From contig OY856187.1 in the NCBI GenBank assembly GCA_963693315.1, forward strand, positions 393,492,409 to 393,556,408: 64,000 nt of DNA, read 5' to 3'. Within the stretch, counting starts at the first letter, position 1. Each line of letters opens with the position of its first letter. A program made the translations under genes and the position numbers. The stretch comes from Diogma glabrata (lineage: Eukaryota > Arthropoda > Insecta > Diptera > Cylindrotomidae). Shown here one piece after another: positions 24,487 through 37,289 of this stretch. Below the pieces are notes generated by a model. The model was not told where the DNA came from, ran no database searches, and saw only the letters and a program-made list of their open reading frames with translations.

Positions 24487-25599
24487 TTTTACTTAATAAA
24501 TTTGGTAGTTGAACTTTAACTCACATTACTTTAAAGCACATTCAAGTTTTATAAAAAAGAAGACCTAAGGCAAATAAAGTTAATTGAATTTAATTTTTTA
24601 CCATACCAATGATGATTGTTATCTTCTTCAAAGAAACATAAACTCTAAATTTTCTTTTCTAAATTCTATTCTCTTAATTCAATTGTCTTAAGTTAATGTT
24701 TTATTTTTCTTCCATTTCTGCCAAATTTTCCATTGTTTTTCTTAAAGGCTAACGATTTTTCTTCAAAAGTTGTTGTTGCTGTTTTTGTATAAGTTAATAG
24801 ATATATACATAAGAGTGGATTGTGATAAATCATTTCTTTGTTTTAGAATAAAATTGTATTCTCGGTTAGAGGTGATTGTGATAAATTTTGTGAAACGATA
24901 CGTGTTAAATATTTATCGACTTGATTGAATAAAAATTTAATTTGATCATAAATAATTTATTTGGTTTAAGGAAATAAAATTATAAATTTTAATCTAAGAT
25001 TAATTAGAATCAAAATATTAATATTAATTATATTTGCTCGAAAAACAAATTAATTTGAATAATAATTGTAGATAATCAATCTACCCTCATCATTAATATT
25101 AGGGTTGGATTATGAGAAACTATTTTTCTGAAATTCCACTTTGTTAAATTTAAAATTAGGAGATGGTGTAAAATATGCTTGTGAAATAAAAATTATACTA
25201 AACAAAAGAGAGATTGATGAAAATTTACATAAAAACAAAAACTCACCCTCCTAGCTTAAGTCACTAGTAATTAGTTTTTATGGATTACTTTGTTTGTTTT
25301 AAGTCATAATATCGTTTTTCACGAAATAAACAAGAAATAAAAAATCTATCAAAATTTTTTTAAGCAGAAAAAAGTCGAAGTGGTCACGTTACAAAACCGC
25401 CCTCCTCTTCAAGGAAGATAAAAAATTTATTTGTGAATTTGTTCTATGTAATAAAATGACAAAGGTGATATCTAAGGGGTACTGGTGGGTGCACTGCATT
25501 TAGTCAATGGGGCACTAAGTGTCATACAGAAGTGCTTAATGCTGTCTGTTCCTTGTCAGCTGCTTTTAAACAGACCTGATGGCAGTTATTTGCTAAATA
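24487..25599. other. Unassigned A+T-rich DNA
   Basis: No frame longer than 60 codons and no recognisable repeat. 25380-25600 has slightly higher G+C and may contain the downstream end of the gypsy remnant. Confidence 0.45.
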
Positions 25600-26245
25600 G
25601 GTTGTTGTAAAATATTTTGATATCCAAATGATCTAGAATATCAAAAATATTTGGCAAATAGGCATCCGTCGTTTACAGTGATATCGTTTAGTTTTCGGAA
25701 GTCTACAACTATATTCTCCACCTTTCAACTTGATGCTTGGATTGTTTTGGAACTAATATTAGAGGAAAGTTCCACGAGCTTTTACAATGCTCAATGATTT
25801 CATCGTTTAACATTTGTGAGACCAGTTTATCTATTTCAATTTTTGATGATTCAGGCAAACGGCATTGTTTAATGTTAATTGGATGAGAATCATGCTCTAT
25901 TCGAATTTTATGACAGGTAATATCTGTAAATAAAATAGTTCGTAGTATTTTCTACAAATATTTGATTTATAATATTTCTCTTCTTTGTTAAGATTCTCTA
26001 AATCTAAAGAAGACTTAATTATTTCTAAACGATTGTTAACATCATTGGACCATTAGTTTACATGAAAAACATCCAATTTTTTTTTATTTATATAATGGTA
26101 GTGCCAGTTTTTGTATTTCTATATCGTGATCCTTGGTATTGATAAGACTAATGGTTGATAAACCTTTGTGAGATCTGAAGCACTGACGAACAATATCAAT
26201 GTTATCGGGTATGGCTATGAATATTAACTATTTTTCCAGAACTAA
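25600..26245 (-). pseudogene. Ty3/gypsy retrotransposon pol remnant (protease-RT junction)
   Basis: Read on the minus strand from about 26240: a stretch IAIPDNIDI ... STISLINTKDHDIEIQKL fits the end of gypsy protease. Then NRLEIIKSSLDLENLNKEE is followed by HKIRIEHDSHPINIKQCRLP, ESSKIEIDKLVSQMLNDEII and SSWNFPLILVPKQ, the N-terminal part of gypsy reverse transcriptase, ending in VVDFRKLNDITV-like sequence after frameshifts. The catalytic YxDD part, RNase H and integrase are absent. At least four frame breaks make it a fossil. The ordered motifs make the family certain. Confidence 0.85.
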
Positions 26246-29200
26246 ATGGTGCCTCGCAAAAAGGAAGGAAAAGGTAATATAGGATAGGATTAAGCGAGCA
26301 TAAATTATGTTTGTCTTTCAAATTGCCTTAACTGGGACTTGGAGGCCATAAATATTAGCACCACAATTGGGGACATTTAACTAGATAAAGTTATAACCTA
26401 TACCTACTTTGCTGCAGACGCGATAGCGGCTAGGACAGTATAAAGGTTGTTCGCATGGTGCAACACGTGTCTCTTCATAATTGGTTTATGATGTTAACGC
26501 TTAAAACGAGATGTGGGGATGTACCAACAAAAACCAAAGGGGTGAGTATTTGTTAGAATTTTTAATAAAAGAAACATTGGCTTCGAACATTCGATTAGCA
26601 ACTGGAGAGTTTCTAATGCAAACTATTCGTTTTGAACTATAGAAAATAATCCCTGTTTCGAACTCATCTAAATATAAAATCAATTTGAGGATAACTAGAG
26701 AGAAAACTTATAGCAGGTAACCGCTAGAAAATCTGGCAAATACTAAACCACTCTGAAATTATCTGTAGAGGAAGTGAACTGTGCAAAACTTCAAAATATT
26801 CGACAATGGCTACCGGTTTAGTACTAGAAAAGAGTAGGAAACTCTAAATAATGGTACAAAAAAAGCACCCAGAACAAAAACAGGAACCGGAGTATCAAAT
26901 TTAACTCCCGTTCAGGTCAAAGTGTTTTTCACTAATATTTGTTTTCTCAATTATTCGACGGTCTTTCAATACTGATATATTGGAAATGCAGTCTATGCAA
27001 ACATCCTAGTTGTGTCACACATAACAAGTAATGTACTACCAAGAGACGACACCATCAAGTTTACGATTAAGTTATTTAAAGTCATCATGACCTGCAAACT
27101 TTGACTAACTTTGATTATGTTTCACTTTTTCCGGAAAATATATTTTTTGACAACGAAAAAAAATTATAATAACACTAAAGAAAATAAATTTTGATAGCAA
27201 CACTGAACTTGAATACAAATTCGAAAAGCAAAACTTTTTCATAAGCTAAATTATCATTAGAAAAAGCTAGCCCAATTTCGTATTTAATCCAATTAGAACA
27301 AGTGATTTTATGTATTCTGAACATGATTTTCAAATATTTGAAAATACAATTTTCTATTTTCCATACAACAAGTTTTATTCTCATTTACGTTTGTCTGTAT
27401 GCCCAAAAACTTATTAGACCAGTATAGAGGTATTTGGGTAAATGCTAATTCTTTTCAGTCTATATTTGATTTTTTCAGAAACTACTAAAAAATAATTTGA
27501 AAAAAAGAACAACGCAAAATTTTAAATACAGGTAGGGTAAAGTTGTTACAAAATAGAACCTTTCTTAATTTATTTGCATAAGAAGAAAATCAATATGTTG
27601 GTGTAATGCAAAGAATGTGTTAAAATTTTACTGTCGATGGCTTATGTGCGTTTTTAATTTTTTCATTACGCACTAGTGCGTAATTTACATAAACCAATTT
27701 CATATTATTTTTTAAGGAAACAAGATATGAACGGCAACGTGAACGGCATCATGAAACAGCAAATAATAACCAAAAATAATGCCATGGTAACAGTTTATGA
27801 AAAAACTTAAGCAAAAACTTATAACAAATTCATTCACAAACTTCAACTAGTCTCGCCCGATATGATCTAATTTACATTTAGTTTGGATTTATATCAATTT
27901 TTATTTTGGCTTTTTAGCATTCCTACCTGCAACATTAAAAACCAGCACCAAATTTAAGTTTGTGGTATTGAAGTTGTTGCTCGAAGACTATAGTAGCTGA
28001 GATACACGTTGTACCGCGAAGCCAAACTAATTCATTCTTTTTTCACGATGCGGCAGAAAATAATGTTTATGCTCTAAGGATATAGTTTAGTTGAAGATAA
28101 AATTGGGTGTTTCATTTATATATTGTAATATTAGCTGTGTTTTCATTTTCAACCTGATTATGTATTTTATAGGATCTACGTTTCTTCTCTGGAGACATTT
28201 GTTTTGTATCACATTTACGCAGTTTCTTTTCATATAAGTCTTTTATACGTAAGAAGAAATATTCATGTGATTTTTATAGATTTATTTTATTCCAAAAGTT
28301 TCCCTCACAGTTCTTGAATCTTAAATTTTTATGACTTTCTATATCTTATCCTTTTAAATTCAGTTGATAGTGATATTCATCGTATTGTAATTTTCTTTTA
28401 TTTTCTGTAATCCATGTTTGCCGTTTTAAATTTGTGTTTATTTTATATAAATTTCGTTTTCTGCTGATGTTATTGTTTTTGTATTTGTCGTTTTTTTTTG
28501 AAAATAATTCATGAATCTTATTTTTTTTAAATCCCAAATTGATTGGACTTTTTGCTTGATTAACAAAGTAATATTTTTTAAATTTTGAAATCACATTTAC
28601 GTTTGGATTCTTTAGATTGTCAGTTCTGGATTTTTTCCAGTTGTGATTTGATATGAGGAAGTAACAATTGTCTGTAAATGATTGGAAAACAAACATCTGT
28701 CTAAAAGAGAATTTGGGATTCATATTTTTAAATCGGCATAATTGCGATTGGTTTATAATTATTAGGGTTAATCTAACTGCCTTTCTTCTATATTCGTTGG
28801 ACACTATCTAGCTTTCAAAATTCCCGGAATATCCTGATTTTGTAAGACAAGTACAAAATATTAGTTAGAATTGGTGCTAGTTGCCTAGTAAAATTTTTGA
28901 GAATAATTGATTGAGTATACCATCGCAACAAGTGGATTTATTGATATTTACCGACAGAATCATTTCTTGTACAATATTACACCGAAAAGTTGTTGACTCC
29001 ATTTTCGTATCAACTGGGTGAATGAGTAAGGGAGAATGGATAGTTCAATTTTGCTTGAGTTTTCTGCGAAAATACGACTCAAAAGATTCGAGGATCGATT
29101 GAAATTGCTCTGGACCGATGTAGTTGGCTGAAAAAAACTACAAGAACCAGATGAGTGTTCAGCGATATTTTTGGCTTTCTTTTGACAAAAAACAACTTTT

Positions 29201-30261
29201 TTCATGTTTAGGTAAAAACCAGCTTTTTTGTAGATCACTAATGGAACACCAAAAACTTAACAATAAATCAAATAAAAACAGAATTTGAGATATGTTGATT
29301 TTCAATGGGATGCGCCTATAAGGACAAACCATCAACATAGTTGATCTAACCTATCCAGATATTGAATGCAATAGAACTATCCAAGGCGTTACATCCCATC
29401 AAACGTTATATTATTATGAAATGTTACTTACTATACATGAACATAGCTCAGATGTTCTTTTATATTATAATATTTTTACGTCTAGGAATGTAGGTTCCTT
29501 TGAATTCACCTAACTTGAGAAATATTATTCTCAAATATTCCTCTGAAATCGCTAAAACACCCGATTTTATTATGTATGCAACACCCTTATTGTTTCACAA
29601 AAATAGCCAAACAATAATCCTGAACAAGAACAATCCTTCAAAAACTTTAGAAAATCCAACGGTTGTTTGTAGAAATTTCCAGTATAAACGGCACTCAAAA
29701 ATAATACACAAAGTATTTCCATTACAAAAAACTAAAAGAATTTATATTTACAATTTAAATTTATTAAACTTTTATATACACAATTTAATGTTCATAATAA
29801 AGCGTTCTGTTGACAATTAATCCTTTTGCCTTACAATATCGCAGTCCAAGTTAAAACTGTTTTTCAGTATTCATCTCTAGGTTATATAGAGAGAGCGAAA
29901 ATACAAAAATGTATGCAGAGGGGAACAAGCCTCTATGTTCAAAATTTTGATTTGTTTTTCAATGTGTATATTTACTACCACAAACTTTTTTATTAAATTA
30001 AAATTAATTCTAACTTAAATATTTTTTTCATTTGATGAGAAATTTAAAAAAAACTATGTTTGGTTGAAACAAAATCAAATATAATGTAACTGTTATTGTT
30101 AATTTTATGAAAAACACATGGTGGGAAAAACGAGTCCGTATCATAACATGGAAAAATCAATTCATCGAACCATAAAGCCAAAAATCACTAGACCGAAAGC
30201 TCATACCACCGAATTTCATATCATCGAATGGTTTTGAAATTGAAAAATAATTTTAGGTTAG
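26246..30261. other. 4 kb with no identified gene
   Basis: The longest frame is at 28346-28807 on the minus strand (about 154 codons stop to stop, with GTG as its first start-like codon), coding a Lys/Asn-rich product with no motif I recognise. Others at 28960-29238 (minus) and 29500-29820 (plus, 106 codons) are equally anonymous. In DNA this A+T-rich a 150-codon open stretch is unusual but not beyond chance. No ends of mobile elements were found. This is the best candidate stretch for unique host DNA. Confidence 0.4.
27665..27684. repeat. Perfect 20-bp palindrome
   Basis: attacgcactagtgcgtaat equals its own reverse complement. No spacer and no obvious neighbours. Confidence 0.9.
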
Positions 30262-31350
30262 GTTTTGGGTTAGTTTTCTGCATAGGATCTGACGTTTGTT
30301 TCTAAGTGCCGTTTTGGCAGCTTAGAACAATCTTTCGAATACAAGTATTTTTGTTTGGGTTTTACTATGAAGAAAGGGACAAACTTATTGATAGCCAGTT
30401 GGATGGTTTCTGTAAAGTTTTGAGCAGAAACATTTACATTGTCAGTGTAAAAACAATGACGGTCGAAATGGAAACCATGGAAAAAATTTTGAAGACCACT
30501 CTTATCCACTTTTAAGTAGTGAAATATTTTACGGGGTTTGGGAGCTGTAGTTTTAAGTAAATCAGTTTTGATAACTGATGAGATTAAATAATGATCAGAA
30601 TTTCCAATACTACCTTTCGCGACATCGACACTCGTAATATCTGGCATTGTGGTAAGAAAGAGATCTAAAAGAAAACTATTATCAGGGCTTTTAACAATTT
30701 GGAATAGGCCCTGAGACGCAGCAAAAATGTCTGCCAGTTTTCCGCTATTGTCAACATTGTCAGTCGATTTGGAGAATTCCAACCATGATCTGTTGTGGAC
30801 GTTGAAGTCACCGGTAACGATAACTTTACAATTAGGGGACTTTGCTCTAATCTCGTCCACAATTTTTGTTAGTATAATAAAAAAGTTTGGGTTACGTTTG
30901 TTGGGGGACCGGTATAAAGCTATTGTAAAAAAAGTCATTTCTGGAAGACAAATTTTTAAAACCATTGTATTGAAGCCGTCACCGTGTAGTTCAAAATTTG
31001 GAAAGCGCGTGTACGTAACACTCTCATGAATGAATGCGCATACGCCCTGATGGAGTTTGAAAGCTGATTCGAGCCTATATTTGGAATTAAGCGATTCAAT
31101 AAAGAAAAAACTTTCAGAAACTTGTGTTTCTGTAAGGAATAGAATGTTCGGTTTGTCGTGCTCAAGATGATGTTACACGTGGTCATGGTTAACGTTCAAT
31201 CCGCAGATGTTTTGAACATGCATTTTAAAATTTTTTATTGATTCATATATGTTTTGTCCCTGCAAATTCCGTGGACGTGCTTTATGGGCGGGTGGATTTA
31301 CGCAAATTTGCTTTACCACTTGCAGACTTATTTTTTTCGGTTGTACGGCC
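30262..31350 (-). pseudogene. LINE endonuclease fragment (Jockey-superfamily-like)
   Basis: From about 31235 on the minus strand: HVQNICGLNVNHDHV, then in a shifted frame KPNILFLTETQVSESFFF (catalytic Glu), then 30965-30270 with ALYRSPNKRNPNFF, KVIVTGDFNVHNRSW (GDFN), LLDLFLTTMPDIT and GNSDHYLISSVI (SDH). These are AP-endonuclease motifs of a pol with an APE domain. The frame runs on into the linker to YSKDCSKLPKRHLE and stops. The reverse transcriptase that should follow is missing. Frameshifts near 31150 and 30965. Not the same family as the LINE at 39473-53881. The clade is inferred only by resemblance. Confidence 0.82.
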
Positions 31351-31372
31351 ATATATATATATATATATATCA
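31350..31372. repeat. (AT)n microsatellite
   Basis: Eleven AT units at the junction between the LINE fragment and the dispersed repeat that follows. Confidence 0.85.
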
Positions 31373-31876
31373 TGGCGGGGGGCTTCCCGAACACCTCTAA
31401 GTTTAAATCTTGAATAACTTCTGATCCCGGACTATGATCTTATTGAAAATAAGTATAGAAGGTTTTAGTACTGTTTCCAATATTTCTGCATACCAACTTC
31501 CGGTTTATCACTTCCGGTAAAAAAGATTTTTTTAAGGTGTTTATCCCTACTGTAGCCTACAATTACCGATCGATTTTCATGAAACGTTGGTAAAAGCTTT
31601 TAAATAACATGAGAAAGATTTTATCAGCTTTTGGAGCACATTGGATACAGAGTTTGGTGGTCCACCATACAACAGGTGGTTTTTTCCACAAAGTTTTTAT
31701 GTTTGTTGGGAGCATAAAACATTCATTCGTGAATGAATTTTCATGAAACTTTGGAAAAAGATGCAAACATGTATGACAAAGAATTGATTAGTTTTTGAGC
31801 GGTAGTGAACAAAATGGTGTGGGGTCCCTGGAGCACCTGTTTTTTTTTTGAAAGCTCTATAACATCTGTACCTGAT
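31373..31876. repeat. Dispersed repeat X, left part
   Basis: Starts atggcggggggcttcccgaa and matches 45560-46080 in direct orientation and 46600-47110 inverted. Contains aacttccggttt and acttccggtaaaa, ttaccgatcgattttcatga and gttgggagcataaaacatt. It stops at tctgtacctgat, exactly where element B begins. Confidence 0.85.
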
Positions 31877-32297
31877 TTTAATGAAGAGCTTCTCCATTGG
31901 CGAACCAATGAAGCGCATAGCAGGATGCGTACCTTGAGATTAATAACGCCGAAACGACTAGAGCTCAGTCATCGTGGATTTGATAGAGATATACCTGCCT
32001 CTTCAACACAAATACAGAATTGTACGAAAATTACGTGATGAAAACTGCAATGGAAAGAAAGCAAGTGGAAAAAGGAGACTCTGGCGACCCCTGTGGCGAA
32101 AGAACCGCGATCAGCCCGTTCAACCCCACTTTCACTCCCACACACCCACACTCCCACGCTTCATGCACGCTCCCATCCTCCCACCCACCCACGCTTACAT
32201 GCAAACAACCAGGTCCACATACACACTCATATAGCGATGCCATGTCCCACAATTCGTAGGAAAATTAATGACATAAAATTAATGATAAACCAATAAA

Positions 32298-32830
32298 TTA
32301 TGGATGTCGTATGGTACTACAAAGTCGTCGTAGTTCGGGTGATTGATATGACATCGGTGTATTAAGCTTATTAAACTCGAAAACAACTTGTTTCCATCCA
32401 AGAAGTTCAGCTAAATCCATAGGTATACTACCACCGTAGATTAAAATCCATGCAAAAATATGAACTATTATAAATGTCCAATAAATGATGTTATTATTAG
32501 CTGTATTGATGAACCAAATTGTAAATGATGATGCGCGACGCCAGTTGTCGATTAAAACCAATAACACTCCACTCGTTGCCATATAAAAACATCGGTCCTA
32601 ACTTTCTAAAGAAAACTGTTTTCCAGATATTTTCCAAAAACTCGGTTTTCATTAACGTAGGTTGTAATAAAAATAATATAATTAAAATCGTATCAGTCGA
32701 CAATTCGTATACAATATTTTGCAACAAAAACTTATTACTCATTACATTATTTAATAGAATTTGCACAACAGTTATATTCGATTTTGGTTTGGATGGAAAC
32801 AACATTAACTTCCCAATTGAATTAAAACGT
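32298..32830 (-). pseudogene. nurim: Nurim (nuclear envelope membrane protein) fragment
   Basis: Nurim is a multipass inner nuclear membrane protein of the isoprenylcysteine methyltransferase-like fold. Two overlapping minus-strand frames cover its middle. 32805-32590: a hydrophobic segment ELSTDTILIILFLLQPTLMK, then FLENIWKTVFFRKLG. After a frame change at about 32585: ATSGVLLVLIDNWRR, the membrane segment IIVHIFAWILIYGGS, then MDLAELLGWKQVVFEF and SYQSPELRRLCSTIRHP. The last three are the best conserved part of the family (HxxxWxxI, DxxELxGxKQ, SxxLxRxxxHxRHP). A stop follows RHP directly, where the family continues for about 60 residues. No splice sites bound the fragment, and one frameshift is needed, so it is a captured, non-functional piece. 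The identity is firm. Whether capture was via RNA or DNA is open. Confidence 0.85.
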
Positions 32831-33194
32831 TAAACAAAATGAGATTTTGATATAATAAAGGAAAATATATTCTTTAATACCGCCATTGTTGCAAGTGGTA
32901 TTTTAGTTTTAATATATAAATATATCTATAAAGTTAATTCATCAAAAATCAAACTGACTTTTTCGTGTAGTACTCGTTTTATGATGTCTCGCATATCTTC
33001 ACCACCTGACTTCGCACACGCGCATCGACAGGCACACCCACATTCATTCACATGCACACCCATTCACGCGTATTCACTCCTGTACGTTATAAAAAGTAAA
33101 CAGACTAATTAAGGTTTACTTACCCCATGATTATTTCCGGCAGGCCTTAAAGTCTCCACTTTCAGCCCTCCATCAGCAGTGAATAATCCCACAG

Positions 33195-33620
33195 GTAAGG
33201 TATTATTTTTAAAATTGCATAAATAAGATGTAACTGTTGCGCCGCATTAGCTAAGGCGATTATTGATAAACTTGTATAAATAAGTTGTAAATGTTGTGTC
33301 GCAATAGCTAGGCGATTGTTGATTAAACAAAAAAAAACGGATAAATATTGCATAAATGTTGATAGCTTATAAAATCGTGGTGATATTGTACCAATGTTGC
33401 GCCGACATAACTAAGGCGATCGTTGACAAAATTGCATAAATATTGTATAAATATTGCGCTGCTATAACCAGGCGATAGCTGATGAGTTATATGACTGGTG
33501 AATTGCGATTGCTAATAAAAACTGATAAATATTGTTTAAATGTTGCGTCACAAATACTTAGGGCGATCACTGATACGTTATGTGAATATTGTATAAATAA
33601 GGTACAGCAGTATTGATAAA
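33195..33620. repeat. Minisatellite in element B
   Basis: About five degenerate units of 60-75 bp with gttgcgccgcattagctaag, gcgattattgataaac and ttgtataaataagttgtaaa. A single similar unit occurs in element A at 18890-19010, so it predates the split of A and B. Confidence 0.75.
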
Positions 33621-35357
33621 ATGTCTAAAATATCAAATAATATGTTGTTCTAGATGTTGTTGCAGAGCCAAATTCAATAAAAAATTAGTATGCCACGTCC
33701 AGAGTTGCGTCGCAATGATATGTCGGATATCGAAGCAATATTAATAAAAAGTATAATATACCAAATCGTAGGTTGCTCCAGAGGTTGTTGCAGGGTCAAT
33801 TCAATTAAAAATTAGCATGACACTTCCAGGATTGCGGAGATTTTATTTGCAATGTCTGTTTTGTTCTTCTTCTCCCGAAATCGAAATGACTACACAATGG
33901 TAATCCATTCAAACATGACGTTGAATAACCTTAATTTACTACACAACGGCAACTACAAAATCAATAAACAAACTCGATGTTTGGCAAAAAAAATTATTCA
34001 TCGACACTGATGTTACTGTAAACTTGCAACAAACGGTTCATACGAATCACATCCACAATACAAACACATAAGTTCCTGGTTTTTTTGTTTTCTTATTGTT
34101 TTAATTACATTCCACACTAATTAAGCGACATTATAATTAACACACTTAAACGGCAAGCAAATTTGTTTAATATATGTAAATTTAATTTAATTTAATGTAA
34201 TTACTATCAACAATTAATAAATTTTACTATAACCATAGAATTTTCTTTGTAGTTTGTACTGTTAGTTTATAACAAGAGGTTATTATAATAAATTATATTT
34301 AATCAAAACCCGTAGGTGTATCACAAATGTCGTAATGCGACATGAAACAAGAACATTCTTTTTATTTGATTTTGCTGACTTACATATAAATCTTCTAGGG
34401 TCAACTTTTATTTATTTTACACGAACATTTTGGTACACTAATTTTAAAAAAAATACACTAAATTTTTGCTGAACATTTAGGTTCTGGAAAAAATCATTTA
34501 TCAAAAAAATGAATTTCCATGACACGTCAGCTCAATAGACGTCAACAACAGAAAATTCAATCAGATCAGGATGGAATAATAATAATAGACTAAGAGAGAG
34601 AAAACGCGATATATTCATCTCTTATATAGGAATTTAATATCGAAAATTGGGCTACAAAGTTTTTCGAAAGTGAAACTTACAGAACAATGTTAGTACATTT
34701 TCCGTTTTAAAACAAATACTGGTTGTTATTTTGTAATACGTAACATTGTAAGATAATTTCACGAAATAAGTTATTTACAACGCATTTGAAAGAAATATTA
34801 ATATATTGCGATATTAGAATGGATTAAACGTATGTTCAACCGATTTTATGATGATTACGTAGTATGAAATACTAGCTTACAACCGTGGTACAGTAAAATC
34901 TAGATTTATAACGGAAAGAGAAATTGATGAAAATACCTATATAAGAAATATAATACGTTTTGAAGACAATTGCAACACTGATTGTAGGATAATAGTTGTT
35001 AGATATTAAGACGATTGGACAAATATGCACAGCTATTTGAGTTTTGAAAATTTTTAGAGCAGTTATGATTAGAGGTCCAGAAAATTCAAATTCCTGCCGT
35101 ATGACGAAGCGATGATGGTGGAAACGCAGTGTGAACCAATAATAGGATGTTGTAAAGAAAATACTATTGTTAATTGTTTTATGCTAAGAATAAATATGTG
35201 TAACGGAAACTATATGAAAACATGACTACAGATTATGGACGAACGAGAAACTATTATGAACTACGCGTGGTAAGCAAAATTGTGATTTATGAGAAAACAG
35301 ACATTATATAAATCTGAAACCCTACCGCTCGACGTTATCATACTCCAGTCTACATAA

Positions 35358-36095
35358 CATGATAAGCGATTTGGATGAAACTTGGTACATGAGTATGTAG
35401 TACGGTTTACAATAGTTCTGCATCCCTACTTCCGGTTTTTCACTTCCGGTAAAAAAAATTTTTTGTACTTTTTTGAAGTTTTTTCAGTGTCTTTATGCAC
35501 ACTACAGCCTACAATAATGAAGTGATTATGATGAAACTTATGAAAAGGGTTCCAATTGGTGTGAAAAGATAATTATCATCTTTTGGGACACATTGATCAA
35601 AGTAGTGGGGGGTCTACCATACAAATGCTGACTTTTCACACTTTGTTTTTAAAGTTTGTTGGGAGCATACAGATTTCTTTCATTAATCAATTTTAATGGC
35701 ACTTTGAAAAAAGATGAAGACTTTAATGACAAAGAATTGATTAGTTTTTGGACAATATTGGTTTAAGTGGTGGGGTCCTTCCGAACACTTGTTTATTGTT
35801 TCAATGTTTGTTGGAAGCATACAACATTCGTTCGTTAAGTAATTTTGATTACACTTTGCAAAAAGATGCAAATATGTATGGCAAGGAACTGATTAGTTTT
35901 TTTAGCGATAGTGAACAAAGTGGTATGGGGTCCTCCAAGCACCTGTTATTTTGGAAGCTCAATAGCTTCTGTACCTGATAATCGAATTGGATGAAATTTG
36001 GTACATACACATTTAGTACGGTTTACAACAGTTCTGCATCCTAACTTCCGGTTTATCACTTCCGATAAAATTTTTTTTTTACTTTTTCTCGTACA
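35358..36095. repeat. Dispersed repeat X, right part
   Basis: Resumes repeat X after element B (gatttggatgaaacttggta). Contains two tandem units, about 630 bp apart, marked by cttccggttt and ttctgcatcc at 35410 and 36035. It corresponds to the centre of the palindrome at 45162-47515. Confidence 0.8.
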
Positions 36096-36213
36096 ACAGA
36101 ATTTATGTGTGTTGGAAAACTACTGCTTGCTTTAGCATTTTTATTATTAGAACTAATAATATTGGTCCATAATATTGGTTAGCTTTTAATTAAAGTATTT
36201 GATGGATATTAGC

Positions 36214-37289
36214 TAGAGCATTCAAATCCGAATATTCGAGTATTCGAATATCCGATTAATTTAGGTATATTTTAAGTATTCGTTATTCGAATATTTATAA
36301 GCGAATATTCGAATATTTTTTATTTCGAATATTTTATTTTAAATATAATGGTTTTCCATCCCTTCATTCCTTTTTCAAACTTCGAAACTAAGAAATTTCA
36401 ATATTTAAGGGAAATAATTTTATTACAAAAAGTGCTTGACCATTAAACTCCGCTTAATATTGCAGTCAAAGAACTTAGCAAAAAAAATTCAATACTTATG
36501 ACAGCCGAAGGCATATGCAAATTCTTATTTACTTCTCTAACGGAACTGAACAGTGATTACACTAAAATCTTACTCAACAAAATTAGGAAACGAATGTATC
36601 AGAAAAGAAACAAAATAACCTTAATAATATATTTCTATATCTTGATACTGGAGTTATACCACAATCGAACGAATATTTTGATTACACAAAGAAAACTGCT
36701 GTGAAAACTTTCTCGCCTCCTCAGCCCTTAAAGATGTACCAGATCCTAGCGATGAAAACAGTGATAACCAGTTGCAGATATCTTCTGTTATAAATGACCC
36801 ACTTGCAGTCAACAATCAAAGTAAAAATATATTGCAACAAAAACTGCAACTAGCGATTAGCTCAATTACCGATTCCACGACATGAGATACAGTAACAGTG
36901 GTAATGAAAATCGCGGTTAATAGTTTAAAAAAATATTTTTTTTATTTAAATTCGTTCAATATCAGAACAGATAAATTAGACAATTTGAATAATGCTCTAT
37001 TGACTATTAGCCCCACTTCAACAAAAACTGAAAGGGGTTTCTCTACGGCGGGATATCTGAAATAAGAAGTAGCCTAAAATTTAAACATCTAAATGCAATT
37101 CTCTTTTTTAAATGCATATTTCAAGAAAATAAATAAAACAAAATGCATAATATGTGAAACCTGTTTGATTTTATCCATAGTTCTTAGTACTTCTTTTACT
37201 ATTCGAATACTAACTGAATATTCGGATATTTAAAGAAAAAGTTTTACGATATTCGGATAACTCAAAATGTCAAATAACTGAATGCTCTA
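36214..37289 (+). mobile_element. hAT element with TIRs and 8-bp duplication
   Basis: Begins tagagcattc and ends gaatgctcta, followed inward by cgaatattcgaatatt-type sub-repeats at both ends. Flanks are atattagc (36206-36213) and atatcagc (37290-37297), an 8-bp target duplication with one difference. It carries a broken transposase. At 1,076 bp it is an internally deleted copy. Confidence 0.88.
36480..37120 (+). pseudogene. hAT transposase remnant
   Basis: The frame at 36498-36704 (EGICKFLFTSLTELNSDYTK, IRKRMYQKRNK) fits the region before the hAT dimerisation domain. After frame changes, 36975-37060 gives DKLDNLNNALLTISPTSTKT then ERGFSTAGYL, the C-terminal hATC dimerisation signature (xxERxFSxAG). 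The BED finger and most of the RNase H-like DDE core are absent. Inactive. Confidence 0.82.

Larger units (their letters stand above)
31877..35357. mobile_element. Element B: relative of A carrying a captured gene fragment
   Basis: The left about 360 bp and right about 2.4 kb are diverged copies of element A. The middle (about 32250-32980) is different and contains a nurim coding fragment. It interrupts repeat X: acctgat (31870-31876) precedes it and acatgat (35358-35364) follows it, where intact repeat X reads acctgataatcg once. That fits a 7- to 8-bp target duplication. It starts ttaatgaagagc, as in A, but the right end is more decayed. No transposase, so it would depend on another element. 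Confidence 0.65.

Noticed and set aside
31969..32296. His/Pro/Thr-rich frames in element B
   Set aside because: They come from a C-rich simple repeat (cacacccacactcccac) that is also present, in other frames, in element A.
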